This document shows positions 48,184 through 56,865 of a stretch of 57,802 nucleotides of DNA, piece after piece. The stretch covers positions 1 to 57,802 of the forward strand of contig PMFN01000006.1 in NCBI GenBank assembly GCA_003155135.1. Direction: 5' to 3'. Below the pieces are notes generated by a model. That model had not been told where the DNA came from. It saw only the letters and a list, made by a program, of their open reading frames with translations, and ran no database searches. Both the position numbers and the translations under genes were made by a program. Source of the DNA: Acidimicrobiaceae bacterium (GTDB taxonomy: Bacteria; Actinomycetota; Acidimicrobiia; Acidimicrobiales; RAAP-2). The first letter of the stretch is position 1, and each line of letters starts with the position of its first letter.

Positions 48184-48473
48184 CAGCTCGAGCTCCCCAC
48201 CCTCGAGAGCAGGTCGTCCTGCTTGGCGACGAGGTCAGCGACGGTCGACGCCATGGCCAGGTGCGCCCTCGTCATGGCGTCGGCGTGGCGCTGGATCTCG
48301 ACGTAGTCATGCGTGGCGAGGGGCGTCTCGGAGACGAGCGAGCGCAGGCGGGCGTCGTCGGCCTCCTCGAGCACGACGGCCAGCTGCTCGTCGAGCACGG
48401 CCAGCTCCTGGCGCGCCCGCACCAGGCGGGCGTGCACCTCTCGGATCCTGCGCTCCAGCATGAGTTGCTGCAT
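48183..48473 (-). CDS. Small predicted coiled-coil protein
   Basis: A 96-residue protein I do not recognise by family. It is almost entirely helical: a long heptad-like stretch from residue 5 to 45 (MLERRIREVHARLVRARQEL, then AVLDEQLAVVLEEADDARLR) and a second helix near the C-terminus (AHLAMASTVADLVAKQDDLL). No catalytic or metal motifs are seen and no signal peptide. Its stop overlaps the ANTAR regulator start in TGATG, so the two are co-translated, suggesting a joint role with the regulator, for example as a partner or a phosphorylation accessory. That role is inference. Confidence 0.75.
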   Translation of the reverse strand: MQQLMLERRIREVHARLVRARQELAVLDEQLAVVLEEADDARLRSLVSETPLATHDYVEIQRHADAMTRAHLAMASTVADLVAKQDDLLSRVGSSS

Positions 48474-48585
48474 GGTCAGATGAGTCTACGCAGGCCCCGG
48501 ATGCACCGATGCCCGCCAACCGGCGTACCCGCTCCCACCCCCTCCCGGGCCCGCCACCGGCCCAGGAGGGTCGCATCGTCCCTGC

Positions 48586-49731
48586 TCAGCTGCGGTACGG
48601 GAACCATCGGCCGACCGCCCCCAACCGGGCGAGGACGGCACTGTCGGGGGCTGCGCCCACGCCCGGCGCCGTTGTGAGCCGCACCGCACCGCCATCGACC
48701 TCCAAGTACCCGCAGGGGTCCTCGACCAGATAGTCGGCCGGGTCGGAGAGGTCGCCCGGCAGGCTTGAGCCGCAAAGACCCGCCACGGCCGCGTTGGCCG
48801 CACGCCCGAGCCCACTCTCGAAGAACCCACCGACGAAGCCGTCGATCCCCGCCTCGGCCGCCATGGCGAGGGCCCGGCGGGCCGCCAGCAGCCCACCGAT
48901 CCTCGAGGGCTTGATGCAGGCGACCGCGACGGCGCCGTAGCGGATCGCCTCGGCCAGCCGGCGCACGGTGCCGAGTGACTCGTCGAGGCCGATGGGGGTG
49001 GCGAGCTCGGCGGCGAGGATGCCGAGGGCGGCGAGGTCGGGCGCAGGGAGGGGCTGCTCGATGCAGACGAGGCCGTAGTCGTCGAGTGCGCACAGCACAC
49101 TCGCGTCGTCATCGGTGCCGCCTCGCCGGTAGGCACCATTGGCGTCGGCCAGCAGCGCGGCCGAGGGGAAGGCGGTGCGCAGCGCCCGAGCGGGGACGGT
49201 GTCCCATCCCGGCTCGATCTTGAAGCGCACGCGGCGTGCCCCCCCATCCAGCAGCCGAGCGGCCGCATCGACCAGCGCGCCGGGGTCGCGCCCGGGCGGG
49301 ATCCCGACCACCCCGCCGGACTCGACGACCGCGCGCACTGCGCCGAGGCGCTCGGCCAGCGCGGTAGCACTCGAGCGGAGCTCAGCGTCGAGGACCGCCA
49401 TCTCGATGGTGGCGGCCACGACGCGCTCGAGCGGCCCCTCGCCGAACAGGCGAGCCACCGACGGCGCCCCCACGAGCTCCCCGCCGCGTGACGCGCCTGC
49501 CTGGAACAGCCGTGGCACCGCCCGCTCCGCCACGGCCACATCCACGTCGTCGAGGGCGGGATCGACGGCGGTGCCCCCGGGCAGTGCCCCGCACTCGCCC
49601 CATCCCTCGGCCTCATCGGTCACGACCCGCACGTAGAGAACCGGCCGCGGGCCATGGGAGCCCTGCGACGTCGCAACGGGATTCGAAAGGGCGAGGTCGA
49701 CCCGCCACAGCTCGATGCCGACCAGCTTCAT
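48586..49731 (-). CDS. menC: o-Succinylbenzoate synthase (MenC type 2), enolase superfamily
   Basis: A 381-residue enzyme that dehydrates SHCHC to o-succinylbenzoate in menaquinone synthesis. It is of the MenC2/N-acylamino-acid-racemase subgroup. The first catalytic lysine is in RFKIEPGWD near residue 175. The metal ligands are the Asp in LLADANGAYRRG, the Glu in CIEQPLPAP and the Asp in IGLDESLG, and the second lysine is in ACIKPSRIGG. All are present, so it is likely active. ATG at 49731 has GGGGAGG six bases upstream. Other men genes are not in the window; a racemase or related activity cannot be excluded from sequence alone. It diverges from the tRNA-Leu gene. Confidence 0.87.
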   Translation of the reverse strand: MKLVGIELWRVDLALSNPVATSQGSHGPRPVLYVRVVTDEAEGWGECGALPGGTAVDPALDDVDVAVAERAVPRLFQAGASRGGELVGAPSVARLFGEGPLERVVAATIEMAVLDAELRSSATALAERLGAVRAVVESGGVVGIPPGRDPGALVDAAARLLDGGARRVRFKIEPGWDTVPARALRTAFPSAALLADANGAYRRGGTDDDASVLCALDDYGLVCIEQPLPAPDLAALGILAAELATPIGLDESLGTVRRLAEAIRYGAVAVACIKPSRIGGLLAARRALAMAAEAGIDGFVGGFFESGLGRAANAAVAGLCGSSLPGDLSDPADYLVEDPCGYLEVDGGAVRLTTAPGVGAAPDSAVLARLGAVGRWFPYRS

Positions 49732-49768
49732 GGCCTCCCCCCGATGCGCAGGTAGCATGCCGTTTCGA

Positions 49769-49855
49769 GCCCGGATGGCGGAATCGGCAGACGCGGAGGC
49801 CTCAAAAGCCTTTGCTCGAAAGAGCGTGCGGGTTCAAGTCCCGCTCCGGGCACCA
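49769..49855 (+). tRNA. tRNA-Leu (anticodon CAA)
   Basis: The plus strand folds as a class II tRNA. GCCCGGA pairs with TCCGGGC, the anticodon stem GAGGC/GCCTT encloses the loop CTCAAAA (anticodon CAA, reading TTG), there is a long variable arm (TTGCTCGAAAGAGCG) and a T arm GGTTCAAGTCC. Discriminator A and an encoded CCA follow. A TAGCAT -10-like box at 49753-49758 lies ten bases upstream. Confidence 0.97.
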
Positions 49856-49897
49856 GAGCGATGCGATCGTTCGGCGTCGCCGGCACCTGCGGTTCGT

Positions 49898-50698
49898 TCA
49901 ACGTGGGACGACGTCGAAACGTCGGCTGGCGAGCAGCGGCAGCGCCGCGCGCACCTCGGCCAGCTTCTCTGCGCTCGCCTCGCCGAGGGCATGGGCGCCC
50001 ACGTCCGCGGCCCCGAGGGAGGCGAGGGTGACGCCGAGCGGGTCGACCACCATGGCGCAGCCGGTGAACTCGGGCGCGGGCTGCGCGCCGGCCACCACAT
50101 AGCTCGTGTTCTCGATCGCACGCGCCCGGCAGAGGTCACCCCAGACCTCGGCCTTGTGCGGCCCCGCCACCCAGGCGGCCGGCACACAGAGCACGTCGGC
50201 CCCGCGATCGCACAGCACCCTGGCCATCTCGGGGAAGCGCAGGTCGAAGCAGGTCATGACCCCGACGTGGAGGTCGGCGACCTTGATGACGACGAAGTCG
50301 TCCTCCCCGGCTTCGCCGGGTTCGACGCGATCGGACTCCCGCCACCCGAGCGCGTCGTAGAGGTGGAGCTTGCGGTAGCGGCCGAGCACGCCGTTGCCGT
50401 CGACGATCACCACCGTGTTGTGCACGCGTGCACCGGCGGCAGGCTCGAAGGTGCCCGCGACGACGACCGTGCCGGCCCGACCTGCGGACTCGACGAGAGC
50501 CGAGACGAAGGGGCCGTCGAGCGCCTCGGCGGCGGCGCGCAGATCGGTCGACGGCGTGCCGAACCCGAACATCGACGCCTCGGGCAGCACCACGAGGCCG
50601 GCGCCATCGCCGCCGGCACGCTCGATGGCCTCTTGCGCCTGGCGCCGGTTGTGCGCCTTGTCCGGCCCGGCATAGAGCTGGGTGGCGGCGAGCAGCAC
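49898..50698 (-). CDS. Carbon-nitrogen hydrolase (nitrilase superfamily amidase)
   Basis: A 266-residue cytosolic amidase of the nitrilase superfamily. The catalytic Glu-Lys-Cys triad is plain: Glu40 in VVLPEAS, Lys110 in YRKLHLYD and Cys150 in VMTCFDLRFPEMA. The CFDLRFP context and the size resemble the NIT2/omega-amidase and related predicted amidohydrolases that repair or degrade small amides, such as deaminated glutathione or 2-oxo-amides; the exact substrate is uncertain. The start is GTG at 50698. It lies alone on the minus strand between tRNA-Leu and the divergent fatty-acid operon, leaving about 170 bases for both promoters. Confidence 0.88.
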   Translation of the reverse strand: MLLAATQLYAGPDKAHNRRQAQEAIERAGGDGAGLVVLPEASMFGFGTPSTDLRAAAEALDGPFVSALVESAGRAGTVVVAGTFEPAAGARVHNTVVIVDGNGVLGRYRKLHLYDALGWRESDRVEPGEAGEDDFVVIKVADLHVGVMTCFDLRFPEMARVLCDRGADVLCVPAAWVAGPHKAEVWGDLCRARAIENTSYVVAGAQPAPEFTGCAMVVDPLGVTLASLGAADVGAHALGEASAEKLAEVRAALPLLASRRFDVVPR

Positions 50699-50868
50699 GG
50701 CCTCACGCTACCGGCCGTCGGGGGTTGGCACCCCCTCGCCGGGGGTCCGGATCATGACCCTTTGGTAACAAGACGCGCCCCAAGTGCCGTGCCAAACTGT
50801 TTCGCCAAGGCCGCACCCGCTGGCCGGCGCGGCACGTGTGGCCGCAGCGAACGTGGAGTCTGAATCGA

Positions 50869-52113
50869 TTGTTGGTGTTCACCTTTCCCGGTCAGGGGTC
50901 GCAGCGATCCGGGATGGGACGCGCCTGGGTCGACCACCCGTCCTGGGAGGTGGTGGCCGAGGCATCGGCCGCGGCCGGACGTGACCTCGAGTCACTGCTG
51001 CTCGACGCCCCGATGGAAGAGCTCACCCCGACGGCCAACGCACAGTTGGCCACCTTCGTGCTGTCCCTCGTCGTCCTCGACGCCATCGAGCGACTCGGGC
51101 TCGCCCCCGCCGCCTGTGCGGGCCACAGTCTCGGCGAGTACTCCGCCCTCGTGGCGAGCGGGGCGGTGTCCTTCGACGACGGCGTGCGCCTCGTGGTCGC
51201 ACGCGGCGAGGCGATGGCCCATGCCGGCGAGGACGCACCGGGCACCATGGCCGCCCTGCTCGGCATCAGCGACGACGACGCCGAGGCGGCGTGCCAACGG
51301 GCCGAGGGCGACGTGTGGGTGGCCAACTACAACGCGCCCGGCCAGGTGGTCGTGGCGGGGACCACCGACGCCATCGCCACCTTGACGCCGATCGCGAAGG
51401 AGCTCGGCGCACGAAAGGTGCTGCCCATCCCGGTCTCGGGGGCCTTCCACACCCCGCTCATGGCCGGCGCGCGGCCGGCCCTTCGCAAGGCGCTCGGCGA
51501 CGCCTCTTTCGGCGCACCCGAGGTGCCGGTGGTGGCCAACGTCGACGCCCGGGTCCACAACGACCCGGGCGAATGGCCGGGGCTCCTCTCGGCCCAGCTG
51601 TGCAGCCCGGTGCGCTGGCGCCAGACGCTCGAGACCCTCGACGGGCTCGGTGCGACGGTTCTCGTCGAAGTGGGACCCGGCGGCGTGCTGAGCGGACTCG
51701 CCCGGCGCGCCGCCCCCGACCTCCAGGCGCTCTCGGTGGCCGCCCCCGGCGATCTCGACGCGCTGATGGATGCCGTCGCCACCCCGGAGTCCTGGCGCTC
51801 CGAACCCACCGTGCACCACGGCGAGCACCTCTACATGTCCGAGCGGGTCGTGGTGAGCCCCGCCGGGGGGATCTTCGCCCCCGAAGAGTCCCTCGCCGCC
51901 CCGGGCACCGGGCTCCTGCCCGGCACGCCCCAGCCCGACGGCGAAGCGGCACACTCGACGGTGGGGGTTGGTGACCTGGTCGGGCGCGTCGGCGTGGTCG
52001 AGGTACGCACGCCCTTCGCCGGCCAGGTGGTCCGCTGGCTGGCCACCGGCGGCGAGCGGGTCCAAGAGGGCCAGCCCCTGGTGTGGCTGCGCGTCGAGAG
52101 CGGCGCGTGGTGA
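50869..52113 (+). CDS. fabD: Malonyl-CoA:ACP transacylase FabD with C-terminal biotinyl-like domain
   Basis: A 414-residue protein that loads malonyl groups onto ACP. The transferase core covers residues 1 to about 305: FTFPGQGSQRSGMG, the nucleophile motif GHSLGEYSALVA with the catalytic serine, a conserved arginine after it and the histidine in SGAFHTPLM. Normal FabD ends there (about 310 residues). The extra 110 residues resemble the C-terminal domain of biotin carboxyl carrier protein: SPAGGIFAPEE, then VGVGDLVGRVGVVE, then TPFAGQVVRWLATGGERVQE ending in GQPLVWLRV. The region where BCCP has the biotinylated MKM is shortened and the whole extension contains no lysine. TTG at 50869 is chosen, with GGAG 11 bases upstream; the start is uncertain by a few codons. 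It heads fabD-fabG-acpP-fabF and overlaps fabG by GTGA. Confidence 0.9.
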   Translation: MLVFTFPGQGSQRSGMGRAWVDHPSWEVVAEASAAAGRDLESLLLDAPMEELTPTANAQLATFVLSLVVLDAIERLGLAPAACAGHSLGEYSALVASGAVSFDDGVRLVVARGEAMAHAGEDAPGTMAALLGISDDDAEAACQRAEGDVWVANYNAPGQVVVAGTTDAIATLTPIAKELGARKVLPIPVSGAFHTPLMAGARPALRKALGDASFGAPEVPVVANVDARVHNDPGEWPGLLSAQLCSPVRWRQTLETLDGLGATVLVEVGPGGVLSGLARRAAPDLQALSVAAPGDLDALMDAVATPESWRSEPTVHHGEHLYMSERVVVSPAGGIFAPEESLAAPGTGLLPGTPQPDGEAAHSTVGVGDLVGRVGVVEVRTPFAGQVVRWLATGGERVQEGQPLVWLRVESGAW

Positions 52114-52868
52114 GCGGCGAGGGCGCCGACGCACAACCCGGCCGCGTGGTGCTCGTGACCGGGGCGTCCCGGGGCATCGGCCTCGCCTGCGTGGAGTGGT
52201 TCCTCGCCAACGGCGACCGGGTGGCGGGCACCTACCGAGGCGAGAAGGAGCCGGCGGCTCCTGGAGACCCCGAGTGGGCCGGGCGCTTCCTGCCCGTGCG
52301 CTGCGACGTGACCGACCCCGGCGACGTCGAGCGTGCCTTCAGCGAGGCCGAAGCCGCCTTCGGACCGGTCGAGGTCCTTGTCTCGAACGCCGGGATCACC
52401 CGGGACACCCTCGTGCTGCGCATGGGCGACGACGCCTGGGACGACGTGCTCGCCACCAACCTCACCGGAGGGTTTCGGGTGGCCAAGCGGGCCATCGCCA
52501 AGATGCTCCGCCTCCGCCGAGGCCGCATCATCTTCGTCTCCTCGGTGGGGGCGTTCGTGGGGCTCCCCGGTCAGGCCAATTACGCCGCCTCGAAGGCCGG
52601 CCTGGTGGGCATGGCTCGAGCCATGGCCCGTGAGGTGGCAAGCCGCTCGATCACCGTCAACGTGGTGGCCCCGGGCGTGGTCGACACCGACATGACCGCC
52701 GAGCTCGGAGAAGGCCGCTTGCAAGCCCTCGGCGAGATGGTCCCACTGGGCCGAGCGGGGACCGCTGCCGAGGTGGCCGACGCCATTGGCTACCTGGCCT
52801 CGGACGGTGCGGGCTACATCACCGGCTCGGTGCTGGCCGTCGACGGCGGCCTGGGTATGGGGTTGTAG
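52110..52868 (+). CDS. fabG: 3-oxoacyl-ACP reductase FabG (SDR family)
   Basis: A 252-residue short-chain dehydrogenase that reduces beta-ketoacyl-ACP with NADPH in fatty-acid elongation. The cofactor motif VTGASRGIG, the NAG motif SNAGITRD, the catalytic Ser in FVSSVGAFVG and the Tyr/Lys pair in NYAASKAG are present, as is the FabG-typical PGVVDTDMT loop and C-terminal GYITGSVLAVDGGLGM. The start is GTG at 52110, sharing GTGA with the fabD stop. Its place between fabD and acpP supports a role in primary fatty-acid (or mycolate-like) synthesis rather than general reduction. Confidence 0.94.
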   Translation: MSGEGADAQPGRVVLVTGASRGIGLACVEWFLANGDRVAGTYRGEKEPAAPGDPEWAGRFLPVRCDVTDPGDVERAFSEAEAAFGPVEVLVSNAGITRDTLVLRMGDDAWDDVLATNLTGGFRVAKRAIAKMLRLRRGRIIFVSSVGAFVGLPGQANYAASKAGLVGMARAMAREVASRSITVNVVAPGVVDTDMTAELGEGRLQALGEMVPLGRAGTAAEVADAIGYLASDGAGYITGSVLAVDGGLGMGL

Positions 52869-52939
52869 AAGTTCAAGGGGGCGAGCAGTACTCTCATGCG
52901 GCCGAGGCTTCCTCGGTCCCTATCGACGAAGGAGAAGCA

Positions 52940-53179
52940 GTGGACAGCGACGCAACGTTCGAGAAGTTCCAAGAGTGTGCGGTCGAGGTGCTCCAGGTTC
53001 CGAAGGAGAAGGTCACCAAGGAGGCACGCTTCGCCGAGGACCTCGACGCGGACAGCCTCGACCTCGTTGAACTCGTGATGGCGCTCGAGGAATCCTTCGA
53101 CGTGACCGTCGAAGAGACCGAGCTCGAGGGCATCGACACCGTCGGCCAGGCCTTCGACCTGATCGCCGCCAAGCTCTGA
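52940..53179 (+). CDS. acpP: Acyl carrier protein
   Basis: A 79-residue acidic carrier protein. The phosphopantetheine attachment serine is Ser39 in DLDADSLDLVELVMALEE, the canonical DSL motif, and the four-helix pattern and length are normal. The GTG start at 52940 has AAGGAG seven bases upstream. Seventy-one bases separate it from fabG, enough for an extra promoter or mRNA processing that could raise ACP levels, and its stop overlaps the fabF start by one base (TGATG). Confidence 0.96.
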   Translation: MDSDATFEKFQECAVEVLQVPKEKVTKEARFAEDLDADSLDLVELVMALEESFDVTVEETELEGIDTVGQAFDLIAAKL

Positions 53180-54381
53180 TGCTGCTCGGCCTGGGCCCCG
53201 ACGGACCCATCGTCGGCCGGCGGGTGGCCGTGACCGGCATTGGATCGGTCACCTGCTGCGGGGTGGGTGCCGACGCGCTCTGGGAGGGCCTCGTGCACCC
53301 CGACCGCATCGACACCACCGAGGTGCGCGACTTCGATCCCTCGGTGTGGTTCGGGCCGAAGGACGCCAGGCGCATCGACCGCTTCGCGCAGTTCTCGGTG
53401 GCGGCGGCCGACGAGGCGCTGGCCGATGCCGGCGACGTCGGGGCGGACCCCGAGCGCTCAGGGGTGATCTTCGCCACCGGCGTGGGCGGCCTCGGCACCC
53501 TCATCAGCCAAGTCCGGGTCTTCTACGACAAGGGCGCACGGCGGGTGTCGCCGTTCCTCGTCCCGATGATGATGGCCAACGCCGGGGCGGCCAACGTCTC
53601 CATGCGTTTCGGCTGGCACGGGCCGTCGGAGACCATCGCCACGGCGTGTGCGGCAGGGACCCACGCCATCGGTGCCGCAGCCCGGCTGGTGGCGACCGGC
53701 CGATGCGACGTGGCCATCGGCGGCGGCGCTGAGGCGTCGATGCAAGAGGTCCCCATTGCCGCATTCACCAACATGACCGCACTGTCGACCTCGGGCGTGT
53801 CGCGCCCCTTCGACGTGCGGCGCGACGGCTTCGTGATGGGAGAGGGCGCCGGCGCCCTAGTCCTCGAGGAGTGGGACCGTGCGGTCGCGCGCGGCGCGCA
53901 CATCTACGCCGAGCTCAAGGGCGCGGCGTCGACGGCCGATGCCCACCACATCACGGCCCCTGCACCCGACGGTTCGGGCGCGGTCTCGTGCATGGAGCTC
54001 GCCCTGATCGACGCGGGCCTCACCACCGACGACGTGCGCCACATCAACGCCCACGGCACCTCGACACCGCTCAACGACCTCGCCGAGTCCAAGGCCATCA
54101 ACAAGGTCTTCGGCGGCATCGGGCCCGCCGTGACCTCCACCAAGGGCGTGACCGGCCACGGCCTGGGGGCGGCGGGCGCAATCGAGGCCGTCGCCTCGAT
54201 CCAGGCCATGCGCCACCGGCTGCTCCCGCCGACGGCACACTTCGAACAGCCCGACCCCGAGATCAACCTCGACGTGGTGGCCGGGGAGGCACGCGAGTGG
54301 GAGCCCGGTGTGGTGCTGTCGAATTCGTTCGGCTTCGGTGGCCACAACGGCTGCCTGGTGCTCGCACCCGTTCCCGGTTGA
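53179..54381 (+). CDS. fabF: 3-oxoacyl-ACP synthase II (FabF)
   Basis: A 400-residue thiolase-fold condensing enzyme that elongates acyl-ACP with malonyl-ACP. The Cys-His-His triad is complete: Cys157 in TACAAGTHAIG, the first histidine in NAHGTSTPLND and the second in VTGHGLGAAGA (usual form GHLLGAAG). It also has SNSFGFGGHN near the C-terminus. The ATG lies on the end of acpP. The cluster has no fabH, so chain initiation is encoded elsewhere, and acetyl-CoA carboxylase genes are not in view. Confidence 0.95.
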   Translation: MLLGLGPDGPIVGRRVAVTGIGSVTCCGVGADALWEGLVHPDRIDTTEVRDFDPSVWFGPKDARRIDRFAQFSVAAADEALADAGDVGADPERSGVIFATGVGGLGTLISQVRVFYDKGARRVSPFLVPMMMANAGAANVSMRFGWHGPSETIATACAAGTHAIGAAARLVATGRCDVAIGGGAEASMQEVPIAAFTNMTALSTSGVSRPFDVRRDGFVMGEGAGALVLEEWDRAVARGAHIYAELKGAASTADAHHITAPAPDGSGAVSCMELALIDAGLTTDDVRHINAHGTSTPLNDLAESKAINKVFGGIGPAVTSTKGVTGHGLGAAGAIEAVASIQAMRHRLLPPTAHFEQPDPEINLDVVAGEAREWEPGVVLSNSFGFGGHNGCLVLAPVPG

Positions 54382-54384
54382 GCC

Positions 54385-54834
54385 TCAGCGGGGAGGCCCC
54401 TCGGCCAGGATCGATCTGATCCACGCCGGTGGCCGCGTCGGGCGCCCCCCGTGGGTCACCGCCGCGTGGACCGTCGCCGCGTCAGCACGGACCTCGCCGG
54501 CCACGAGTAGCAGATACTCCATCTGGAAGGTCGCGCCCTTGGCCGAGGCGACCCGCACGGCGACATCGACCTCCTCGTCGAAGCGCAGCGGCACCTGGTA
54601 GCGCACCGCCACCTCGATGACCGAGAAGTCGATGCCCTCGTCGCGCACCCGCTCATAGGGGTAGCCGAGGGCGCGCAGGTACTCGACCCGGGCGGCTTCG
54701 AGGTAGGTGAGGTAGGCGCCGTGGTGCACGATGCCCATGGCATCGGTCTCGGCGAAGCGGGTCCGCAAGCGGTGCGCGAAGGGGTAGGACTCGACCGAGG
54801 TGGGCGGATGGAACTGCAGCCGCCGCTCAGCCAT
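54385..54834 (-). CDS. Hotdog-fold acyl-CoA thioesterase (YbgC/FadM type)
   Basis: A 149-residue protein of the 4-hydroxybenzoyl-CoA thioesterase type. The family motif is RFAETDAMGIVHHGAYLTYL with catalytic Asp31, followed by EAARVEYLRALGYPYE and a VRYQVPLRFDEEVDV strand. The ATG at 54834 sits inside the end of trpA (eight-base overlap), so it is the last gene of the trp operon; it converges with fabF only three bases away. Substrates for this family range over acyl-CoAs and acyl-ACPs. A link to tryptophan is not evident and position may simply reflect shared transcription. Confidence 0.88.
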   Translation of the reverse strand: MAERRLQFHPPTSVESYPFAHRLRTRFAETDAMGIVHHGAYLTYLEAARVEYLRALGYPYERVRDEGIDFSVIEVAVRYQVPLRFDEEVDVAVRVASAKGATFQMEYLLLVAGEVRADAATVHAAVTHGGRPTRPPAWIRSILAEGPPR

Positions 54835-55651
54835 CGTCGATGGCCGAGCGGAGCTCGCCGACGAAGCGGGCTGCCCCCTCGGGGCCCTCGCCGGCGAGCA
54901 GGCGCCGGACCAGCGCGGAGCCGACCACCACCCCGTCAGCGTGGGCGCAGACCGCCGTTGCCTGTTCGGGTGTCGACACGCCGACCCCGACGAGTGCGGG
55001 CGTGTCGGTTGCCCGGCGGATCTTGGCCACCACCTCGGCTGCGGCGTCGCCGATGTCGGCGCGCTCGCCGGTGATGCCCATGCGGGCCACGGCGTAGACG
55101 AATCCCCGGCTCCTTGCGCAGATCGCAGCCGTGCGCGCCTCGGACGTCGAAGGTGCAACGAGGAGCACGGTCTCCACCCCGGCGTCGCCGGCCTCCTCCG
55201 CCCATGGACCGAGCTCCTCCAAGGAGAGGTCGGGGACGATCGCCGCGGCCACCCCGGCGGCGGCGAGGGAGCGGGCCATCCGGCGATGGCCGGCCCGGAA
55301 GATGAGGTTGTAGTACGTCATCACCGCGAGCGGAACGTCGATGTCGGCCTCCCCCAGGGCGGCGAGGACGCTCTCGGGCGTCGTGCCGGCGGCGAGCGAG
55401 GCGAGCGCCGCGTCCTGGATGACGGGACCGTCCATCACCGGGTCCGAGAAGGGGATACCCACCTCGACGGCGTCGGCACCGGCGGCCACGACCGCTTCGA
55501 GGGTGGCGAGCCAGTCCGGCGTCATCCCGGCCATCAGGTAGGGAACCAGCAGCTTGGCCCCCGACGCTCGACGCGCCCGCAGGTGCTGCTCGAGCGCGCC
55601 CGGCTCGAGGCCGCCCCCGGGCGCCGGCGAGGTGGCCAGTAACCCGCTCAC
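54827..55651 (-). CDS. trpA: Tryptophan synthase alpha chain
   Basis: A 274-residue TIM-barrel subunit that cleaves indole-3-glycerol phosphate to indole, which is channelled to TrpB. Catalytic Glu63 is in [11 protein letters not shown] and Asp74 in [11 protein letters not shown], matching Glu49 and Asp60 of the Salmonella enzyme. The phosphate loop reads [10 protein letters not shown] and the late [12 protein letters not shown] is intact. The first 20 residues are a Pro/Gly-rich extension. GTG at 55651 overlaps the trpB stop by GTGA. Confidence 0.95.
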   Translation of the reverse strand: MSGLLATSPAPGGGLEPGALEQHLRARRASGAKLLVPYLMAGMTPDWLATLEAVVAAGADAVEVGIPFSDPVMDGPVIQDAALASLAAGTTPESVLAALGEADIDVPLAVMTYYNLIFRAGHRRMARSLAAAGVAAAIVPDLSLEELGPWAEEAGDAGVETVLLVAPSTSEARTAAICARSRGFVYAVARMGITGERADIGDAAAEVVAKIRRATDTPALVGVGVSTPEQATAVCAHADGVVVGSALVRRLLAGEGPEGAARFVGELRSAIDDG

Positions 55652-56865
55652 CGCTTCGTCCGGGCGGCGAGCAGCTCGCGCACCTGGGCCACGTCCTTGT
55701 CGCCACGACCCGAGAGATTGACGAGGACGCTCGAGCCGGCCGGGATCGCTCCCCCGGCCTCACGCAGCACCCAGGCGAGGGCGTGCGCAGACTCGAGCGC
55801 GCAGATGATCCCCTCGGTCTCGGCCAGTATGCAGAGCGCGTCGATCACCTCGTCGTCGCCCGCCCGGGTGTACTCGGCCCGCCCCGTGGCCGCCAGGTGG
55901 GCGTGCTCCGGCCCGATGCCCGGATAGTCCAGTCCCGCCGAGATGGAGTGGGCCTCTTTGATCTGGCCCTCCTCGTCTTGGAGCAGCTGGGACTTCATCC
56001 CGTGGAGGACCCCCGGGATGCCCGTCCCGATGGCCGAACCGCCCGCTGCCTCCACGCCGACGAGGCGCGAGGATGTGTCGACGAATCCCGAGAAGATCCC
56101 GGCCGCGTTCGACCCGCCACCCACGCAGGCGACCACCAGGTCCGGAGCTGCGCCGTCGAGCAGCGCAGCGCACTGGCCCCTCGCCTCACGGCCGATGATG
56201 CTCTGGAACTCGCGGACCATGTAGGGGAACGGATGCGGGCCCATCACCGAGCCCAGGCAGTAGTGGGTGTCGGCCACCTCGCTCACCCAGGCGCGCATCG
56301 CCTCATTGACCGCGTCCTTGAGGGTCCGCGACCCCGAGGTCACAGGTCGCACCGTCGCACCGAGCAGCTCCATGCGGAACACGTTGAGCGACTGGCGCTC
56401 GACGTCGACCTCACCCATGAACACGGTGCACTCGAGGCCCAGCAGCGCGGCGGCGGTGGCCGACGCCACGCCGTGCTGGCCCGCACCGGTCTCGGCGATC
56501 ATCTTCGTCTTGCCCATTCGTTGGGTGAGCAGGGCCTGGCCGATCACGTTGTTCAGCTTGTGCGAGCCGGTGTGAGCCAGGTCCTCTCGTTTCAACAGCA
56601 CCGTGACGCCGAGTCGCTCGGAGAGCCGCAGGCAGCGCGTCACCGGCGTCGGGCGGCCCCCGAACTCGGTGAGGATCTGCTCGAACTCGAGGTGGAAGCC
56701 GGGGTCTGCCCACGCCTCCCGGAACGCTGCATCGAGCTCGAGGCACGCCGGCACCAGGGACTCGGGCACGAACCGGCCACCGAAGTCGCCGAATCGGCCC
56801 TCGGGGCCCGGGTCGCCCATCAAGGTGGATGGGCCCGGCACACCGTTGACGGCACGCGCACTCAC
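55648..56865 (-). CDS. trpB: Tryptophan synthase beta chain
   Basis: A 405-residue pyridoxal-phosphate enzyme that joins indole to serine. The cofactor lysine is Lys103 in HTGSHKLNN, the phosphate loop is [12 protein letters not shown], and the N-terminal [11 protein letters not shown] and central [11 protein letters not shown] (with the catalytic Glu) are conserved, so this is the classic TrpB1 form. GTG at 56865 overlaps the trpF stop by GTGA; ATG at 56820 is an alternative that would drop 15 residues. The open frame further upstream is a shadow of trpF. Confidence 0.96.
   Translation of the reverse strand: MSARAVNGVPGPSTLMGDPGPEGRFGDFGGRFVPESLVPACLELDAAFREAWADPGFHLEFEQILTEFGGRPTPVTRCLRLSERLGVTVLLKREDLAHTGSHKLNNVIGQALLTQRMGKTKMIAETGAGQHGVASATAAALLGLECTVFMGEVDVERQSLNVFRMELLGATVRPVTSGSRTLKDAVNEAMRAWVSEVADTHYCLGSVMGPHPFPYMVREFQSIIGREARGQCAALLDGAAPDLVVACVGGGSNAAGIFSGFVDTSSRLVGVEAAGGSAIGTGIPGVLHGMKSQLLQDEEGQIKEAHSISAGLDYPGIGPEHAHLAATGRAEYTRAGDDEVIDALCILAETEGIICALESAHALAWVLREAGGAIPAGSSVLVNLSGRGDKDVAQVRELLAARTKR

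Noticed and set aside
51835..52113. A separate gene starting at an internal ATG for the FabD extension
   Set aside because: It is in the same frame with no stop and no ribosome-binding site before the ATG, so a fused domain is the simpler reading.
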